Positions 1-8,872 of a DNA stretch of 64,000 bases are shown here, one piece after another. Position numbers and translations under genes: made by a program. Source of the DNA: Ureibacillus sinduriensis BLB-1 = JCM 15800 (lineage in GTDB: Bacteria; Bacillota; Bacilli; Bacillales_A; Planococcaceae); assembly GCF_000772955.1 (NCBI RefSeq), contig NZ_JPVO01000042.1, forward strand, positions 46,178 to 110,177, read 5' to 3'. Each line of letters starts with the position of its first letter. The first letter of the stretch is position 1. Below the pieces are notes generated by a model, which was not told the DNA's origin, did no database searches, and worked only from the letters and a program-made list of their open reading frames with translations.

Positions 1-2
1 TT

Positions 3-755
3 CAATTTGCATACGAAAACCAAATCGAAGCAATTATAGATGATGGATTATTGATCATAAAGGGACAAAAGGTAGCGGGAACTTCAGCCAAATTCGAAAA
101 AAACACCATTACAGCGGTGCGCCGGGCAATTTTCCAAGAAGAACAACATAAACAACAAGTTATGGAAGCCTTAATCGAGTACGATGTGAAAGCGATACTA
201 ATTATAGGAACTTCCGATAAAATGACGAATAAAATTGCAAAACGTCTTGAGCTAGGACCCATTCAATATTTCCATCATATCGAGGAGATTCGATCGACAA
301 GAGAAATCTTAATGGCAAAATTCATCAGAACAACTCAAGGGAAACATCTGATGCCGATTCCTTATAAGCAGGTTGAACAGAATTTTTTCAAGAGATTTAT
401 TTCCAGAGGTTTTGATATTTTCTCGAAAAATAAGGTGAAGTTGGGGGAAACGACAATTGTTCAGCCAGATTTTCATCAACAAGTCATCGACATTTCAAAA
501 AATGTCTATGTGGATTTAATTAAATATATCATAAGTCAATATAAGGTAATTGCAAAAATAGACGCCATTCACTTCGTAATGAAAGATTATAGACAAGTGC
601 TCTATTTAGCCGTTTATCTCACTTCACCAGTGAATTATAATGTGATGGATAAAATGTGGGGATTGCAGCAATTAATTTGTGAGCAATTTTTAAGGCATTT
701 TGAATTTGAACCCTCGGCAATAGAAATTAACATTAAAGGGATTTTAGAAAAATAG
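3..755 (+). CDS. Hypothetical protein, 5' end outside the window
   Basis: The reading frame is open from base 3 to the stop at 755, so this is the C-terminal part (about 250 residues) of a longer protein. A TTG at 51 is a possible start but has no ribosome-binding site, and the upstream codons are protein-like, so truncation by the window edge is more likely. A hydrophobic strand followed by GTSDKM (about 65 residues after the TTG) and alternating helices suggest a mixed alpha/beta fold. I do not recognise the family. It is followed at once by a strong hairpin terminator and converges on the enoyl-CoA hydratase gene. Confidence 0.75.
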   Translation, partial: QFAYENQIEAIIDDGLLIIKGQKVAGTSAKFEKNTITAVRRAIFQEEQHKQQVMEALIEYDVKAILIIGTSDKMTNKIAKRLELGPIQYFHHIEEIRSTREILMAKFIRTTQGKHLMPIPYKQVEQNFFKRFISRGFDIFSKNKVKLGETTIVQPDFHQQVIDISKNVYVDLIKYIISQYKVIAKIDAIHFVMKDYRQVLYLAVYLTSPVNYNVMDKMWGLQQLICEQFLRHFEFEPSAIEINIKGILEK

Positions 756-765
756 TTTAGCAAAG

Positions 766-801
766 AGGCTGCCAAACAAATCGATTTGGCAGCCTTATTT
801 T
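766..801 (+). terminator. Rho-independent terminator between convergent genes
   Basis: GGCTGCCAAA and TTTGGCAGCC form a perfect 10-bp stem followed by TTATTTT. It lies between two convergent genes and could serve both, although the T-run is better on the + strand. Confidence 0.85.
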
Positions 802-803
802 AA

Positions 804-1595
804 TTACTTGCGATTGAAGCGAGGTTGGCGTTTTTCGACAAATGCTCGGACACCTTCAGGAAAATCGTTGTGATCTACAAAAGGTGCGGATGATTTCCAA
901 AGAACAGGTGCAGAATCAAGACATTCCTGCACGGAACGCTTTACGGCTAGTAACGAGGAAGGAGACATGCCTGCAACAAGCTTCCCCATACGAAAAGCAA
1001 ATTTATTCAAATCTTTTTCCGCGACAAGATAATTCAACAATCCGGCTTTGTATGCTTCATCAGCCTTATACATTCGTCCGGTAAAAACAAAATCTTTTGT
1101 AGCAGACGGACCTATCAAATCTACGAGTCGTTTAGCAAATTTATTATTAAGCGTAATGCCAAGCTTGCCGACTGGAATTCCCATTCTTGCTTTCTCTGAA
1201 CCGATCCGAATATCACAGGCAAGCGCCAATTCGAGCCCGGCTCCCATGGCAGGTCCATTAATAACTCCAATAACGGGAATCGGTAATCTTTCAATGGTTG
1301 AAATCGTCTTTTCCATATGAACAAAAGCTTCTTCAGCCTCTTCCAAAGATATTGTATGGAACTCTTTAATATCCGAACCAGCTGTGAAATTATCGCCAGA
1401 TCCACGCAGGATCAATACTTTATTTTTGGGGTTATCAAGAGTTTGTAGTGCTATTTTAGCTAATTGGTGCCACATGTTTGCCGTCAAAGCATTCTTCAAC
1501 TGTGGTCGATGAATCGTAATAATGGCGAGTCCGGCGGTTTCTTGATAAATAATTTTTGCATCCTCTTCCTGCAGTCTTGTAGTGCGTACTTGCAT
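804..1595 (-). CDS. Enoyl-CoA hydratase/isomerase family protein
   Basis: A 263-aa crotonase-fold protein, the usual family length. It shows the N-terminal RPQLKNALT, the oxyanion-hole strand around GSDIKEF, and the GAGLELALACD helix whose Glu matches Glu144 of mitochondrial crotonase. The second catalytic Glu (Glu164, normally in a PE motif) is replaced: the sequence reads GIPVGKLG. Many crotonase members lacking Glu164 are isomerases, decarboxylases or other enzymes, so true hydratase activity is doubtful. It acts on an acyl-CoA thioester in the cytosol; the substrate cannot be read from the sequence. The ATG follows AAAGGGG. It stands alone, convergent with the upstream gene, so there is no operon context. 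Confidence 0.88.
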   Translation of the reverse strand: MQVRTTRLQEEDAKIIYQETAGLAIITIHRPQLKNALTANMWHQLAKIALQTLDNPKNKVLILRGSGDNFTAGSDIKEFHTISLEEAEEAFVHMEKTISTIERLPIPVIGVINGPAMGAGLELALACDIRIGSEKARMGIPVGKLGITLNNKFAKRLVDLIGPSATKDFVFTGRMYKADEAYKAGLLNYLVAEKDLNKFAFRMGKLVAGMSPSSLLAVKRSVQECLDSAPVLWKSSAPFVDHNDFPEGVRAFVEKRQPRFNRK

Positions 1596-1733
1596 TTGAA
1601 CAGCCCCTTTACTTTGTTATAGCCATTATACAATAACTTCCACTCTCGATAAATTTTGAAAATCCATATAGTGGGCAGGAATCATTGTTGCTGCTAGTAG
1701 TCCGACAATTTTTATGAAAATAAGTGTCGACTT

Positions 1734-1742
1734 TGATATAAT
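1734..1742 (+). promoter_or_regulatory. Possible extended -10 promoter before the recombinase gene
   Basis: TG at 1734-1735, one base, then TATAAT at 1737-1742 form an extended -10 element. The -35 region is poor. It would give a leader of about 135 nt for the gene starting at 1883. Confidence 0.35.
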
Positions 1743-1882
1743 AGGAACCTATGTTCTGTTTAAGGTTTTAATCACTTGCATATTATCCGACACTATTTTT
1801 ATAATAAATATAAAGAACGCACGCACCTATACTAACGAAAAATATAATCATATTACGCAGGGCAAATAAGGAGTTTTTACTC

Positions 1883-2752
1883 ATGGAAGAACTGGCATCG
1901 CACTTTAAAGGATATATGGAAAGTTTGGGGAAATCCCGGCATACTATCAAACAATACGGTATTGATACTGAACAATTCTTAAGATTTATGCAGGATCATC
2001 ATCTATCCTTTGATGATCATCTTCATAATATAGTCGGTACTTATAACAGCTACTTGGAAGAAGTGTATTCATCAGCCGCAAGCATTAACCGGAAAAGGGC
2101 ATCTCTTCTTCAGCTTTTAACTTTTCTGGAACAACGGAAAATTGTATCCGGCATCCCGGTAAGATTATTGAAGCCAACTCGGTTGGATAGCAAACCGATC
2201 CAGACTTTAACGATCGAGCAATTGAAAAAGGTAACGAATTATTGGTTTGAAGTATATCAAACTGCACTGAATACAGAAAATAGGTGGATTGCTTTGAGGA
2301 ACTTTTGCCTAGTGAATATGCTGCTGGAATTAGGGTTGAAACCATCAGAAATCACAGCATTGAAGTGGTCTTCTATAAAAGGCAGGGAAGTGACGATCGT
2401 TCAAAATAAAAAAAGTAGAAAGTTACTGCTATCACAAATTATTTACAACTGGCTCGAGCTATTTCGTTATGAAACAGCGGAATTGCTGCCTTTAAGTAAT
2501 AAAGGAGAATTTGTATGGCTAGGTCTTGGCAATAAGCAAAATGCTCCAATAACGGTGAAGACGGTTGAACGAATTTTCCAATCCATGTCACAACAACTAG
2601 GATTTAAAATTACCGCCACTGTAATCAGGTATACACTCATTGAACATGAAGTGAAAAATAACCAAGAGGTACAGCTCTCCGAACTATATAAGCGATACGG
2701 ATACTCACGCAAGAGCGTTTTACTTGAAAGGGTCAGCCGTTTTAATTATTGA
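1883..2752 (+). CDS. Degenerate tyrosine recombinase / integrase-like protein
   Basis: A 289-aa protein with XerC/D-like layout: an N-terminal SAM-like DNA-binding domain (about residues 1-85, with GKSRHTIKQYGIDTEQFLRF) and a C-terminal catalytic-fold domain (about 105-289). The first catalytic Arg, usually in a TGLR-SE motif, is Lys (LGLKPSEITALKW). The HxxR motif reads TVIRY, with Arg kept and His lost. The last Tyr is at the extreme C terminus. It is probably catalytically impaired, or a diverged DNA-binding relative. Start: ATG with TAAGGAG 10 nt upstream. It is preceded by about 290 bases of AT-rich spacer and followed by a dispersed repeat. No att site or phage gene lies nearby. Confidence 0.75.
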   Translation: MEELASHFKGYMESLGKSRHTIKQYGIDTEQFLRFMQDHHLSFDDHLHNIVGTYNSYLEEVYSSAASINRKRASLLQLLTFLEQRKIVSGIPVRLLKPTRLDSKPIQTLTIEQLKKVTNYWFEVYQTALNTENRWIALRNFCLVNMLLELGLKPSEITALKWSSIKGREVTIVQNKKSRKLLLSQIIYNWLELFRYETAELLPLSNKGEFVWLGLGNKQNAPITVKTVERIFQSMSQQLGFKITATVIRYTLIEHEVKNNQEVQLSELYKRYGYSRKSVLLERVSRFNY

Positions 2753-2785
2753 TAACTTGTCCAAGAGAGGATACTACAAAATTTC

Positions 2786-2999
2786 AGACCGGTACAGAAA
2801 TAATAGTGCAAGTCTATTTTAGAAATTGACAATATATAAATTGATTGCGTGAAGGGCCCACCCTGTGTGTAGAGCAGGAGAGTACAGGCTTGTGCCGTGC
2901 CGTTGGATGTGCGCTTTCGCAACGGATATCAATTTAGGCTACGTAAGAAAAAACCATTTTCCTTCTTAGGAAAATGGTTTTTTCGGGCTATTTCCCCGT
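2786..2999 (+). repeat. Dispersed intergenic element, copy A
   Basis: About 210 bp resembling the reverse complement of 32495-32747. Shared blocks in the same order are AGAAATTGA, ATATAAATTGATTG, TACAGGCT, GTGCCGTGCCGTTGGATG, TTCGCAACGGA, ATCAATTTAGG and a terminal hairpin built on CATTTTCCTTCTT. This copy is more decayed, with small deletions and weaker ends. The hairpin at its right end also forms the terminator at 2948-2983. Confidence 0.75.
2948..2983. terminator. Bidirectional terminator
   Basis: AACCATTTTCC pairs with GGAAAATGGTT, flanked by an A-run and a T-run, so it can act on both strands. It ends the minus-strand permease gene at 3008 and is also the tail of the dispersed element. 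Confidence 0.8.
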
Positions 3000-3007
3000 C
3001 TTATGGA

Positions 3008-4036
3008 TTATTCATAATTTACCTTATAGTCATCCGATTTCACCAATTTTAACTTTGCTTCAAACAATTTTAAAAAGACAAGATTGAGTAGTATCGGAAG
3101 GACAATGAACAAAATTAAAGAAATGATTATGCTTCCGGAATGCCATCCTTCAATATCCAGATACTTTAGAGGGCCGACAAACCCAGCCAATCCAAATCCA
3201 GCACTATAAGGAGTACCCTCTATTTGAAATGCACCAGCAAGGGCGCCAAGTATGGCAGCTGTCATGACCATTGGCAGGGCAATTTTCGGTTTCATAAGGA
3301 AGTTGCGCATTTGGATTTTGGCAGATGCAACATGTGCAAGGGCGGTACCGAAGTTGTTGGCCCTTAAACTTGCGATACACATTCCGACACCTGACGCACA
3401 CACACCAAGGTTTGCTGCTCCCGCGCCAATCCCTGACAGCATAATTACGGTCGCAACACCAATTGTCGAGATTGGTGAAATAATTAGTAAGGAGAAAATC
3501 ATGGCAATGAGCGCGCCCATTATGATTGGTTGAAGATCTGTTAAGTACATAATTCCATTACCGATCAATAATGAACTATCTTTAATATATGGAAGAATGG
3601 ATAGACCAATTAAACCCGGGACAAATATTGTCAACGCCGGCATTGCAAGAAGTGTCCATTCTTTTAATTTTGAACCTAAAAACTGAACAAATAAAATCGC
3701 AAGGGCGGATGTTAAGCCGATATTTATCACGGTCCCGATTCCGGCCATTGTTATCGAACCATCTTCCATTACAGTAGTGACACCACTCCCGATAAAGGCA
3801 GCCAATCCTACAGAACACGTCTGAATCGGCGTTAGTTTAAATTGTATTCCTGCCATCACGCCGATAACAACGGGCAGTAAACTCATTACAATGACCGAGG
3901 CATTCAGCACCGTTTCGAAAAAGGGTATGTACGGAATAACTAATTTCAATATTTCTCCGACAAGAGCATTGGGAATTAAACAAACTACAATTCCCAAACT
4001 CATACCGGTTAATAGTTTACTAATAAAATCTTTCAT
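3008..4036 (-). CDS. PTS EIIC-like membrane permease
   Basis: A 342-aa, highly hydrophobic protein with about nine to ten membrane segments, matching the stand-alone 'PTS sugar transporter subunit IIC' (PTS_EIIC_2) type of Bacillales. Notable are a glycine-rich stretch SGIGAGAANLG and a C-terminal hydrophobic hairpin. No EIIA or EIIB domain or gene is adjacent, so sugar phosphotransfer cannot be assumed; it may be a facilitator. An upstream ATG at 4066 would add ten residues, but the ATG at 4036 has AGAAAGGA at the right distance and is preferred. The gene ends at the bidirectional hairpin. Confidence 0.8.
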   Translation of the reverse strand: MKDFISKLLTGMSLGIVVCLIPNALVGEILKLVIPYIPFFETVLNASVIVMSLLPVVIGVMAGIQFKLTPIQTCSVGLAAFIGSGVTTVMEDGSITMAGIGTVINIGLTSALAILFVQFLGSKLKEWTLLAMPALTIFVPGLIGLSILPYIKDSSLLIGNGIMYLTDLQPIIMGALIAMIFSLLIISPISTIGVATVIMLSGIGAGAANLGVCASGVGMCIASLRANNFGTALAHVASAKIQMRNFLMKPKIALPMVMTAAILGALAGAFQIEGTPYSAGFGLAGFVGPLKYLDIEGWHSGSIIISLILFIVLPILLNLVFLKLFEAKLKLVKSDDYKVNYE

Positions 4037-4355
4037 TGTGCAACAAATCCTTTCTAAGATGTCCAAGACTTAACATCACGCTTTAATGTATAGATAATTA
4101 TATTTCTTTAGAAAAGTATTTCAATACTAAATTTTCTGAAATTTAATGAATCAGATAGGATATTGCCCACATAGAGAATGGAAACGTTATTTTAGAGAAA
4201 ATCGTTTAATAAATAAGTTCAAAGATAAATTTCAGCAACTCGTAATTTCTTGAATGAAAACTTGGAAATTTCCCATTCTGCTTAAAAATTGGCGAAAATT
4301 GGACATTTACAATATAGTTAAAGTGAATCAGGTTATACTGAAAGGAAGATGAGAT
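4037..4355. other. Intergenic spacer, no gene seen
   Basis: AT-rich divergent spacer between the permease and yqeY. I see no open frame with a ribosome-binding site and no clear consensus promoter. Both flanking transcripts must start here. Confidence 0.5.
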
Positions 4356-4784
4356 ATGTTAAAAGAAACAGTTTTTGAGAGATTAAAAACAGCCATGAAG
4401 GAAAAGGATGTTTTGGCGAAAGGTGTATTAACACTTTTAAAATCTGCTTTAGATACAGCAGAAAAAGAAAAAGGTGCACCCCTTACAAATGAAGAAGAAA
4501 TAGCTATTGTTAATCGCGAAATCAAACAAACTAACCAATCTCTGGATGGTGCCAAACAAGCCGATCGAGAAGATTTAATTGAAAAGGAAGAAGCAAAGCT
4601 TACATTATTAAAAGGCTTCTTGCCAAAACAACTATCTGAAGAAGAAATCGCTGCAATACTGACGGATGCAGGAATTGGCCAAGGAGTGAACATGGGGGAT
4701 GCAATGAAGATTGCTAAACCGTTGCTCGCAGGAAAAGCGGACGGGGCTACAATCTCGAAAATAGTAAAAAATTTAATTTCATAA
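4356..4784 (+). CDS. yqeY: YqeY / GatB-YqeY domain protein
   Basis: A 142-aa protein close to the 148 aa of Bacillus YqeY. Typical features are the N-terminal helix (LKTAMKEKD), the central charged region with NEEEIAIVNREIKQ, and the C-terminal GDAMKIAKPLLAGKADGATISKIVK, which matches the tRNA-binding tail domain shared with GatB of the tRNA-dependent amidotransferase. A role around tRNA is inferred from GatB homology; no precise reaction is established. A GAAAGGAAGATGAG-type ribosome-binding region precedes the ATG. The gene is monocistronic, with its own terminator directly downstream. In many Bacillales it follows rpsU, which is not present here. Confidence 0.92.
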   Translation: MLKETVFERLKTAMKEKDVLAKGVLTLLKSALDTAEKEKGAPLTNEEEIAIVNREIKQTNQSLDGAKQADREDLIEKEEAKLTLLKGFLPKQLSEEEIAAILTDAGIGQGVNMGDAMKIAKPLLAGKADGATISKIVKNLIS

Positions 4785-4795
4785 ACGAAATTGGA

Positions 4796-4820
4796 CCTAC
4801 GAGAACTCGTGGGTTTTTTT
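4796..4820 (+). terminator. Terminator of yqeY
   Basis: CCTACGAG/CTCGTGGG stem (one G-T pair), 2-nt gap and seven Ts. Confidence 0.85.
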
Positions 4821-4885
4821 ATATTAAAGACAAAATAGGGAGTTGTTTAGTGACAAGAGGATTTAACACTATTTTTGGACAATAG

Positions 4886-4914
4886 TTGACTAGATATATA
4901 TCGTGTTATACATT
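4886..4914 (+). promoter_or_regulatory. Possible sigma-A promoter for the 58-aa gene
   Basis: TTGACT, a 17-nt spacer and TACATT lie 50 nt before the small gene at 4965. The match is moderate. The following bases are rich in short palindromes of TTATATAA type. Confidence 0.4.
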
Positions 4915-4964
4915 AGTATAAATATAAATACGCTGTTATATAACAATGAAGGAGGATGATAACT

Positions 4965-5141
4965 ATGTTAATTTATCGTGAGGGTTATGACTACTATAAA
5001 CAAGCATGTGAACAGTACGGATTGGAGCCAATTAATTTTGCCTTTTATTTATTGAGATTATCGAAAGAACAATTGGATGCTTTCAATGAAAAAGCGGAAC
5101 TAAAAAAGGGAGATACTCTTGTTCATGACTCTGAAAACTAA
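4965..5141 (+). CDS. Small hypothetical protein (58 aa)
   Basis: A 58-aa soluble protein beginning MLIYREGYDYYKQ, with a predicted helix-helix layout (residues 5-40) and an acidic tail. Start choice: GAAGGAGG at 4948-4955 is a full Shine-Dalgarno sequence, and an in-frame ATG at 4956 touches it, so the ATG at 4965 with proper spacing is used. It is flanked by its own promoter-like sequence and terminator, so it is an independent unit. I do not recognise the family. Confidence 0.8.
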   Translation: MLIYREGYDYYKQACEQYGLEPINFAFYLLRLSKEQLDAFNEKAELKKGDTLVHDSEN

Positions 5142-5150
5142 CAATTCATT

Positions 5151-5190
5151 ACAACCTTTCATGATTTCACAAATGGAAGGTTGTTTTTTA
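5151..5190 (+). terminator. Terminator
   Basis: ACAACCTT and AAGGTTGT arms followed by TTTTTTATT, directly after the small gene. Confidence 0.85.
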
Positions 5191-5359
5191 TTATAAAAGG
5201 GACTTTTGGATTATTACGTATAAACAAAATGTAATGAAAATTATACATTATTCGACATATACTCTATTCACTTGCTAGCTTTATATGTATAATATTTTTA
5301 TAATACTAAAAAATATTTATATTGAGGCATTTCAGTCAATTTGCAAACGGGGGAACTTC

Positions 5360-7069
5360 ATGGTCATTAATCAAATTCAGCCAACAGATGCCTCACTCAT
5401 GGAGCATACTTATGAAGAATTAAAAGATATAAAAGCGGCTATTCTTGAAGCTGTTATACTGGCGGTGACAGATTCTAAAGGCATAATAACCGCTGTAAAT
5501 GATCGTTTCTGCGAAATTTCGAAATATAGCAGGGCAGAGTTGATAGGAAAAGATCACAGCATTTTAAATTCCAGGCTTCATCCAGAACAATTTTTCAATA
5601 CAATGAGGACAACAATCGAGAATGGCCGGCCGTGGAGCGGTGAAATATGCAATCTTGCTAAAGACGGCTCAATATATTGGGTGCACACTACAATCGTCCC
5701 TTTTTCAAATGAAAACGGAACACTATACCAGTGTATATCGATCCGAACAGATATCACCGATCAAAAAAATACCCAGGTCATTAAGCATTACGAAAACCAT
5801 GATCGATTGACTGGGCTGCCTAACCGTAGATTACTGGCGCAGAGGCTAAATCTCCTGATCGAAAAAAATAAAGTGAAGCAATTAGAATTTGCAGTATTCC
5901 TCATAGATATTAATCGATTTAGACACATTAATGATGCACTGGGCCACAAAATCGGGGATCTCTATTTAGTTGAAGTGGCAAAAAGATTCCAATTTATTGA
6001 GCCTTCTGGCAGCTCCTTTTACCGTTTGAATGGTGATGAATTTGTATTTTTACTTGAGGATATGAGATTACTACCAGAAATGGCTGCAAAACTCATGGGG
6101 ATTTTCGAAAAGCCTTTTACTTTCAATAATCACGAGTTTTATTCAACGGTGAGTGTTGGTATTAGCCAATTCCCTCAACATGGCACCAACTTGGATAATC
6201 TAATGGTGAATGCAGAGTTGGCAATGTATGTTTCAAAAAGTAGAAAGGGTAATCAATTTGAGCTTTTCAAACATAAGTTGGTAGGTAAAAACGATCATAT
6301 ACTTGTTCTTGAGACCAAGCTACGTCATGCCTTAAAACAAAATTTGCTAGAACTCCACTATCAACCAAAAATGGACTTGAAAACCGGTAAACTGGTTGGG
6401 ATGGAAGCGCTTTTGCGATGGAATGATGAAGAATTAGGGCAAATCCCGCCAAATGAATTCATTCCATTCGCTGAAGAGTGTGGGTTAATCAGTGATATTG
6501 GTGAATGGGTCTTGAAAAAGACAGCGCTCCAAATTAAAGAATGGGAAAAACATTTTCTATATGATTTGCGAGTGGCAGTCAATATTTCACCATTACATTT
6601 TAAAGAGCCTGATTTTGTGGACAAGCTTAACGCTATTTTCGAAGAGACAAAAGTAAGGCCGGAGCATCTGGAAATCGAACTTACTGAAATGAGCATGATG
6701 GATTATAACAAGGACCTAATCAACAAAATTCAGGAAGTAAAAAGGCTCGGCTTAACTGTGGCAATCGATGACTTTGGAACAGGCTACAGTTCGTTGGGCT
6801 ATTTAAAACAATTTCCTGTCGATACGCTGAAAATCGATCGGAGCTTCATCGTCAGTATTACTGAAGGTGAATCAGGGGTTGCTATGGTTGCTGCTATTAT
6901 CGCTTTGGCACAAGCCCTAAAATTAAAAGTAGTGGCCGAGGGTGTGGAAACTAAGGAGCAAATCGAAATCCTGAAACAATACAACTGCGAGTATGTACAG
7001 GGATATTACTTCAGTAGGCCGTTGAATGTAGAGGATATAACGCTAAAAATACAAAAATCAATGAAATAA
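5360..7069 (+). CDS. PAS-GGDEF-EAL cyclic-di-GMP protein
   Basis: A 569-aa cytosolic signalling protein. PAS domain at about residues 20-140 (DSKGIITAVNDRF, then DITDQK). Diguanylate cyclase-like domain at about 150-305, in which GGDEF reads NGDEF (RLNGDEFVF), so cyclase activity may be reduced and the domain may instead bind GTP. EAL domain at about 315-565 with EALLRW, NISPLHF, ELTEM, DDFGTGYSSLGYLKQFP, EGVET and QGYYFSRP all intact, so cyclic-di-GMP phosphodiesterase activity is expected. The ATG at 5360 follows GGGGG; an upstream in-frame ATG at 5285 lacks a ribosome-binding site and would add a non-typical N terminus. There is no membrane segment. It stands alone, with its own terminator. 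Confidence 0.9.
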   Translation: MVINQIQPTDASLMEHTYEELKDIKAAILEAVILAVTDSKGIITAVNDRFCEISKYSRAELIGKDHSILNSRLHPEQFFNTMRTTIENGRPWSGEICNLAKDGSIYWVHTTIVPFSNENGTLYQCISIRTDITDQKNTQVIKHYENHDRLTGLPNRRLLAQRLNLLIEKNKVKQLEFAVFLIDINRFRHINDALGHKIGDLYLVEVAKRFQFIEPSGSSFYRLNGDEFVFLLEDMRLLPEMAAKLMGIFEKPFTFNNHEFYSTVSVGISQFPQHGTNLDNLMVNAELAMYVSKSRKGNQFELFKHKLVGKNDHILVLETKLRHALKQNLLELHYQPKMDLKTGKLVGMEALLRWNDEELGQIPPNEFIPFAEECGLISDIGEWVLKKTALQIKEWEKHFLYDLRVAVNISPLHFKEPDFVDKLNAIFEETKVRPEHLEIELTEMSMMDYNKDLINKIQEVKRLGLTVAIDDFGTGYSSLGYLKQFPVDTLKIDRSFIVSITEGESGVAMVAAIIALAQALKLKVVAEGVETKEQIEILKQYNCEYVQGYYFSRPLNVEDITLKIQKSMK

Positions 7070-7070
7070 A

Positions 7071-7103
7071 AGTCAGGAACATCTTGCATTGTTCCTGACT
7101 TAT
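7071..7103 (+). terminator. Hairpin terminator after the GGDEF-EAL gene
   Basis: AGTCAGGAAC/GTTCCTGACT perfect 10-bp stem. The T-run is short. It starts two bases after the stop codon. Confidence 0.7.
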
Positions 7104-7141
7104 GTAGGGGTATGTAGGGTGTGCAATTCCTTCATACCCTT

Positions 7142-8533
7142 TTATTCGCTCAAAAGCTCTTGCAGTCTCTCGTATTCTTCATTTCCTACAGCATCATAAT
7201 ATTGGAATAACAAATCCGAATCAACTTTGATCATATCTTTAAAATTTATATACAGTTCCTCTGTTAAATGCCTAATAATAATCGGGACAGGTTGATTATG
7301 GTTAAAGTGCTTTAAATATTTTTTTATAAAGCCTTCTGATAGTTCACACCATAAATTGTTCCCTAAAGCTTCAAATTCAATATATTGAATGTGGGCAGAT
7401 AGGAAATCCTCAGTTAGATGTTCGTTATAGTGACAGGCTGATTGCCAATCGATTTTGTCCCTGTAACGGTGCAGCCAATGAGGCTCCAGGACAGCACTAA
7501 TTAAACTGATTTGTCGTTTCGAATATTGGGCAAACAACGTATCCATTTCTTTATTTGATCGTTTTTTGTATCCCATATCATCGTAGATCTGACTAGCCAG
7601 CGATGGTATGCCTTTAATCATATGTTCGCTGCCCTGCCATCTATACTGGCCGCGTTCAAACTCGAAGAAATGGTATTCCATTTTTTCTTCCTCTTGCTCC
7701 AATTCATCTTCATCCAGTAAGTGGATTGTACTATATTCGCTGAAATAAGTTTCATCCTCTATAAAAACATCGATTTCCTGTTCAAAATGGTCATTTATTT
7801 TTAACTTTTTTCGCTGTAGTTCATTCACAATATAGTTTTTAAAAGATGCAGACAATCGGGATAAAACCGGATAATTATACTGCAGAGAAGAAACATCCAC
7901 TTGGTCTAGATGTTCAATTAAATACTGTTCAGTTAACTGGTCGCATGCATAGCATATATAAGAAAAATCAACGTAATCTAAGTACTTTTCAAACTCTGTA
8001 GGGTGGAGTTTTACTAGATTGTATCTCCAAAAACAATAATCATGAATAAACTTTTTTGACATATTGGGATTGGCTTCAAGCATTTGGTTCATGTCAATTT
8101 CATCGATGATCGGACCTACATATGAAGGAATTGATTTTACATCAAATTCTTCAGGGAAGTTTAACCTGTCCAAACCTTTTTGAGGTTTGAATTTTCTTCT
8201 TCGGCTAGAATGTGTTTTCAGGCTATAGGTACCAATAAATCCGCGCTCATCCAATAAAATATAAGCCAGTTCCTGTCTTTGATCCCTAGTCAGCTTTATA
8301 TTTTTAGGGAATTTTACTGAGGCGTAATATGTAATATTAGACATATCATAGAAAAATTTAAAATCACCCTCAGGAGTAAAATCCGAGCGAGAAGTATTTT
8401 TTTTCCAATACAAAAGAGCCCCGTTAACTGGGGGATAGTTTGAAAATTGAATATTAGCTATTGAAAAAATATTATGTGAAAGTGATTCATCATAGACAGT
8501 TTTTATAAATTCAATATGTTTAATTTTAAGCAT
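7142..8533 (-). CDS. Hypothetical protein (463 aa)
   Basis: A 463-aa soluble protein rich in aromatic and charged residues, with no signal peptide or membrane segment. The N-terminal 130 residues look like a mixed alpha/beta domain. An acidic linker (LDEDELEQEEEKMEY) sits near residue 275. From about 130 on, short repeating units of the form aromatic-helix-(L/F)-S-x-x-(Y/F)-I recur (EKYLDYVDFSYI, IEHLDQVDVSSL, HRYRDKIDWQSA, SAHIQYIEFEAL), suggesting a helical repeat architecture. I do not recognise the family. Start: ATG at 8533 with GGAGG in TGGAGGTACAGT. It is monocistronic on the minus strand. Confidence 0.75.
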   Translation of the reverse strand: MLKIKHIEFIKTVYDESLSHNIFSIANIQFSNYPPVNGALLYWKKNTSRSDFTPEGDFKFFYDMSNITYYASVKFPKNIKLTRDQRQELAYILLDERGFIGTYSLKTHSSRRRKFKPQKGLDRLNFPEEFDVKSIPSYVGPIIDEIDMNQMLEANPNMSKKFIHDYCFWRYNLVKLHPTEFEKYLDYVDFSYICYACDQLTEQYLIEHLDQVDVSSLQYNYPVLSRLSASFKNYIVNELQRKKLKINDHFEQEIDVFIEDETYFSEYSTIHLLDEDELEQEEEKMEYHFFEFERGQYRWQGSEHMIKGIPSLASQIYDDMGYKKRSNKEMDTLFAQYSKRQISLISAVLEPHWLHRYRDKIDWQSACHYNEHLTEDFLSAHIQYIEFEALGNNLWCELSEGFIKKYLKHFNHNQPVPIIIRHLTEELYINFKDMIKVDSDLLFQYYDAVGNEEYERLQELLSE

Positions 8534-8872
8534 ACTGTACCTCCATTATTTCTATTATATTTCTTTGGAGAAAGAAACAATAGTAAAAAGTGTTGTGAGA
8601 GTATGAATTCTTCCATAAAAATGCTGGAATTTTTAACGCAGAGTTTGTCCACTTTACTAACTTATTGCGAATCCATGTAATTTAGAACTAAATTTATTAT
8701 TTTATGCAGAAAAACAGAAATGCATTAACGGCGAGTTATTCGATGTGCCTCAAAATGATTTGCAAACAAAAGTTAATGAGAAAATATGGATTAACACTCT
8801 CTACATACTGTTAAAAGATGTATAATTGAATTTATCGATAAATATTGAATTTAATTAAAAGATGGTGAGTTT
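8534..8872. other. Intergenic spacer upstream of yceG
   Basis: A 339-bp divergent AT-rich spacer. TATAAT at 8821-8826 is a good -10 for yceG, but no matching -35 is evident. No small gene with a ribosome-binding site was found. Confidence 0.45.

Noticed and set aside
842..1320. Plus-strand open frames opposite the enoyl-CoA hydratase gene
   Set aside because: They are antisense to a clearly conserved gene and lack ribosome-binding sites.
1883..2752. Prophage or integrative element boundary
   Set aside because: No phage or conjugation genes, tRNA target or direct repeats lie near the recombinase-like gene.
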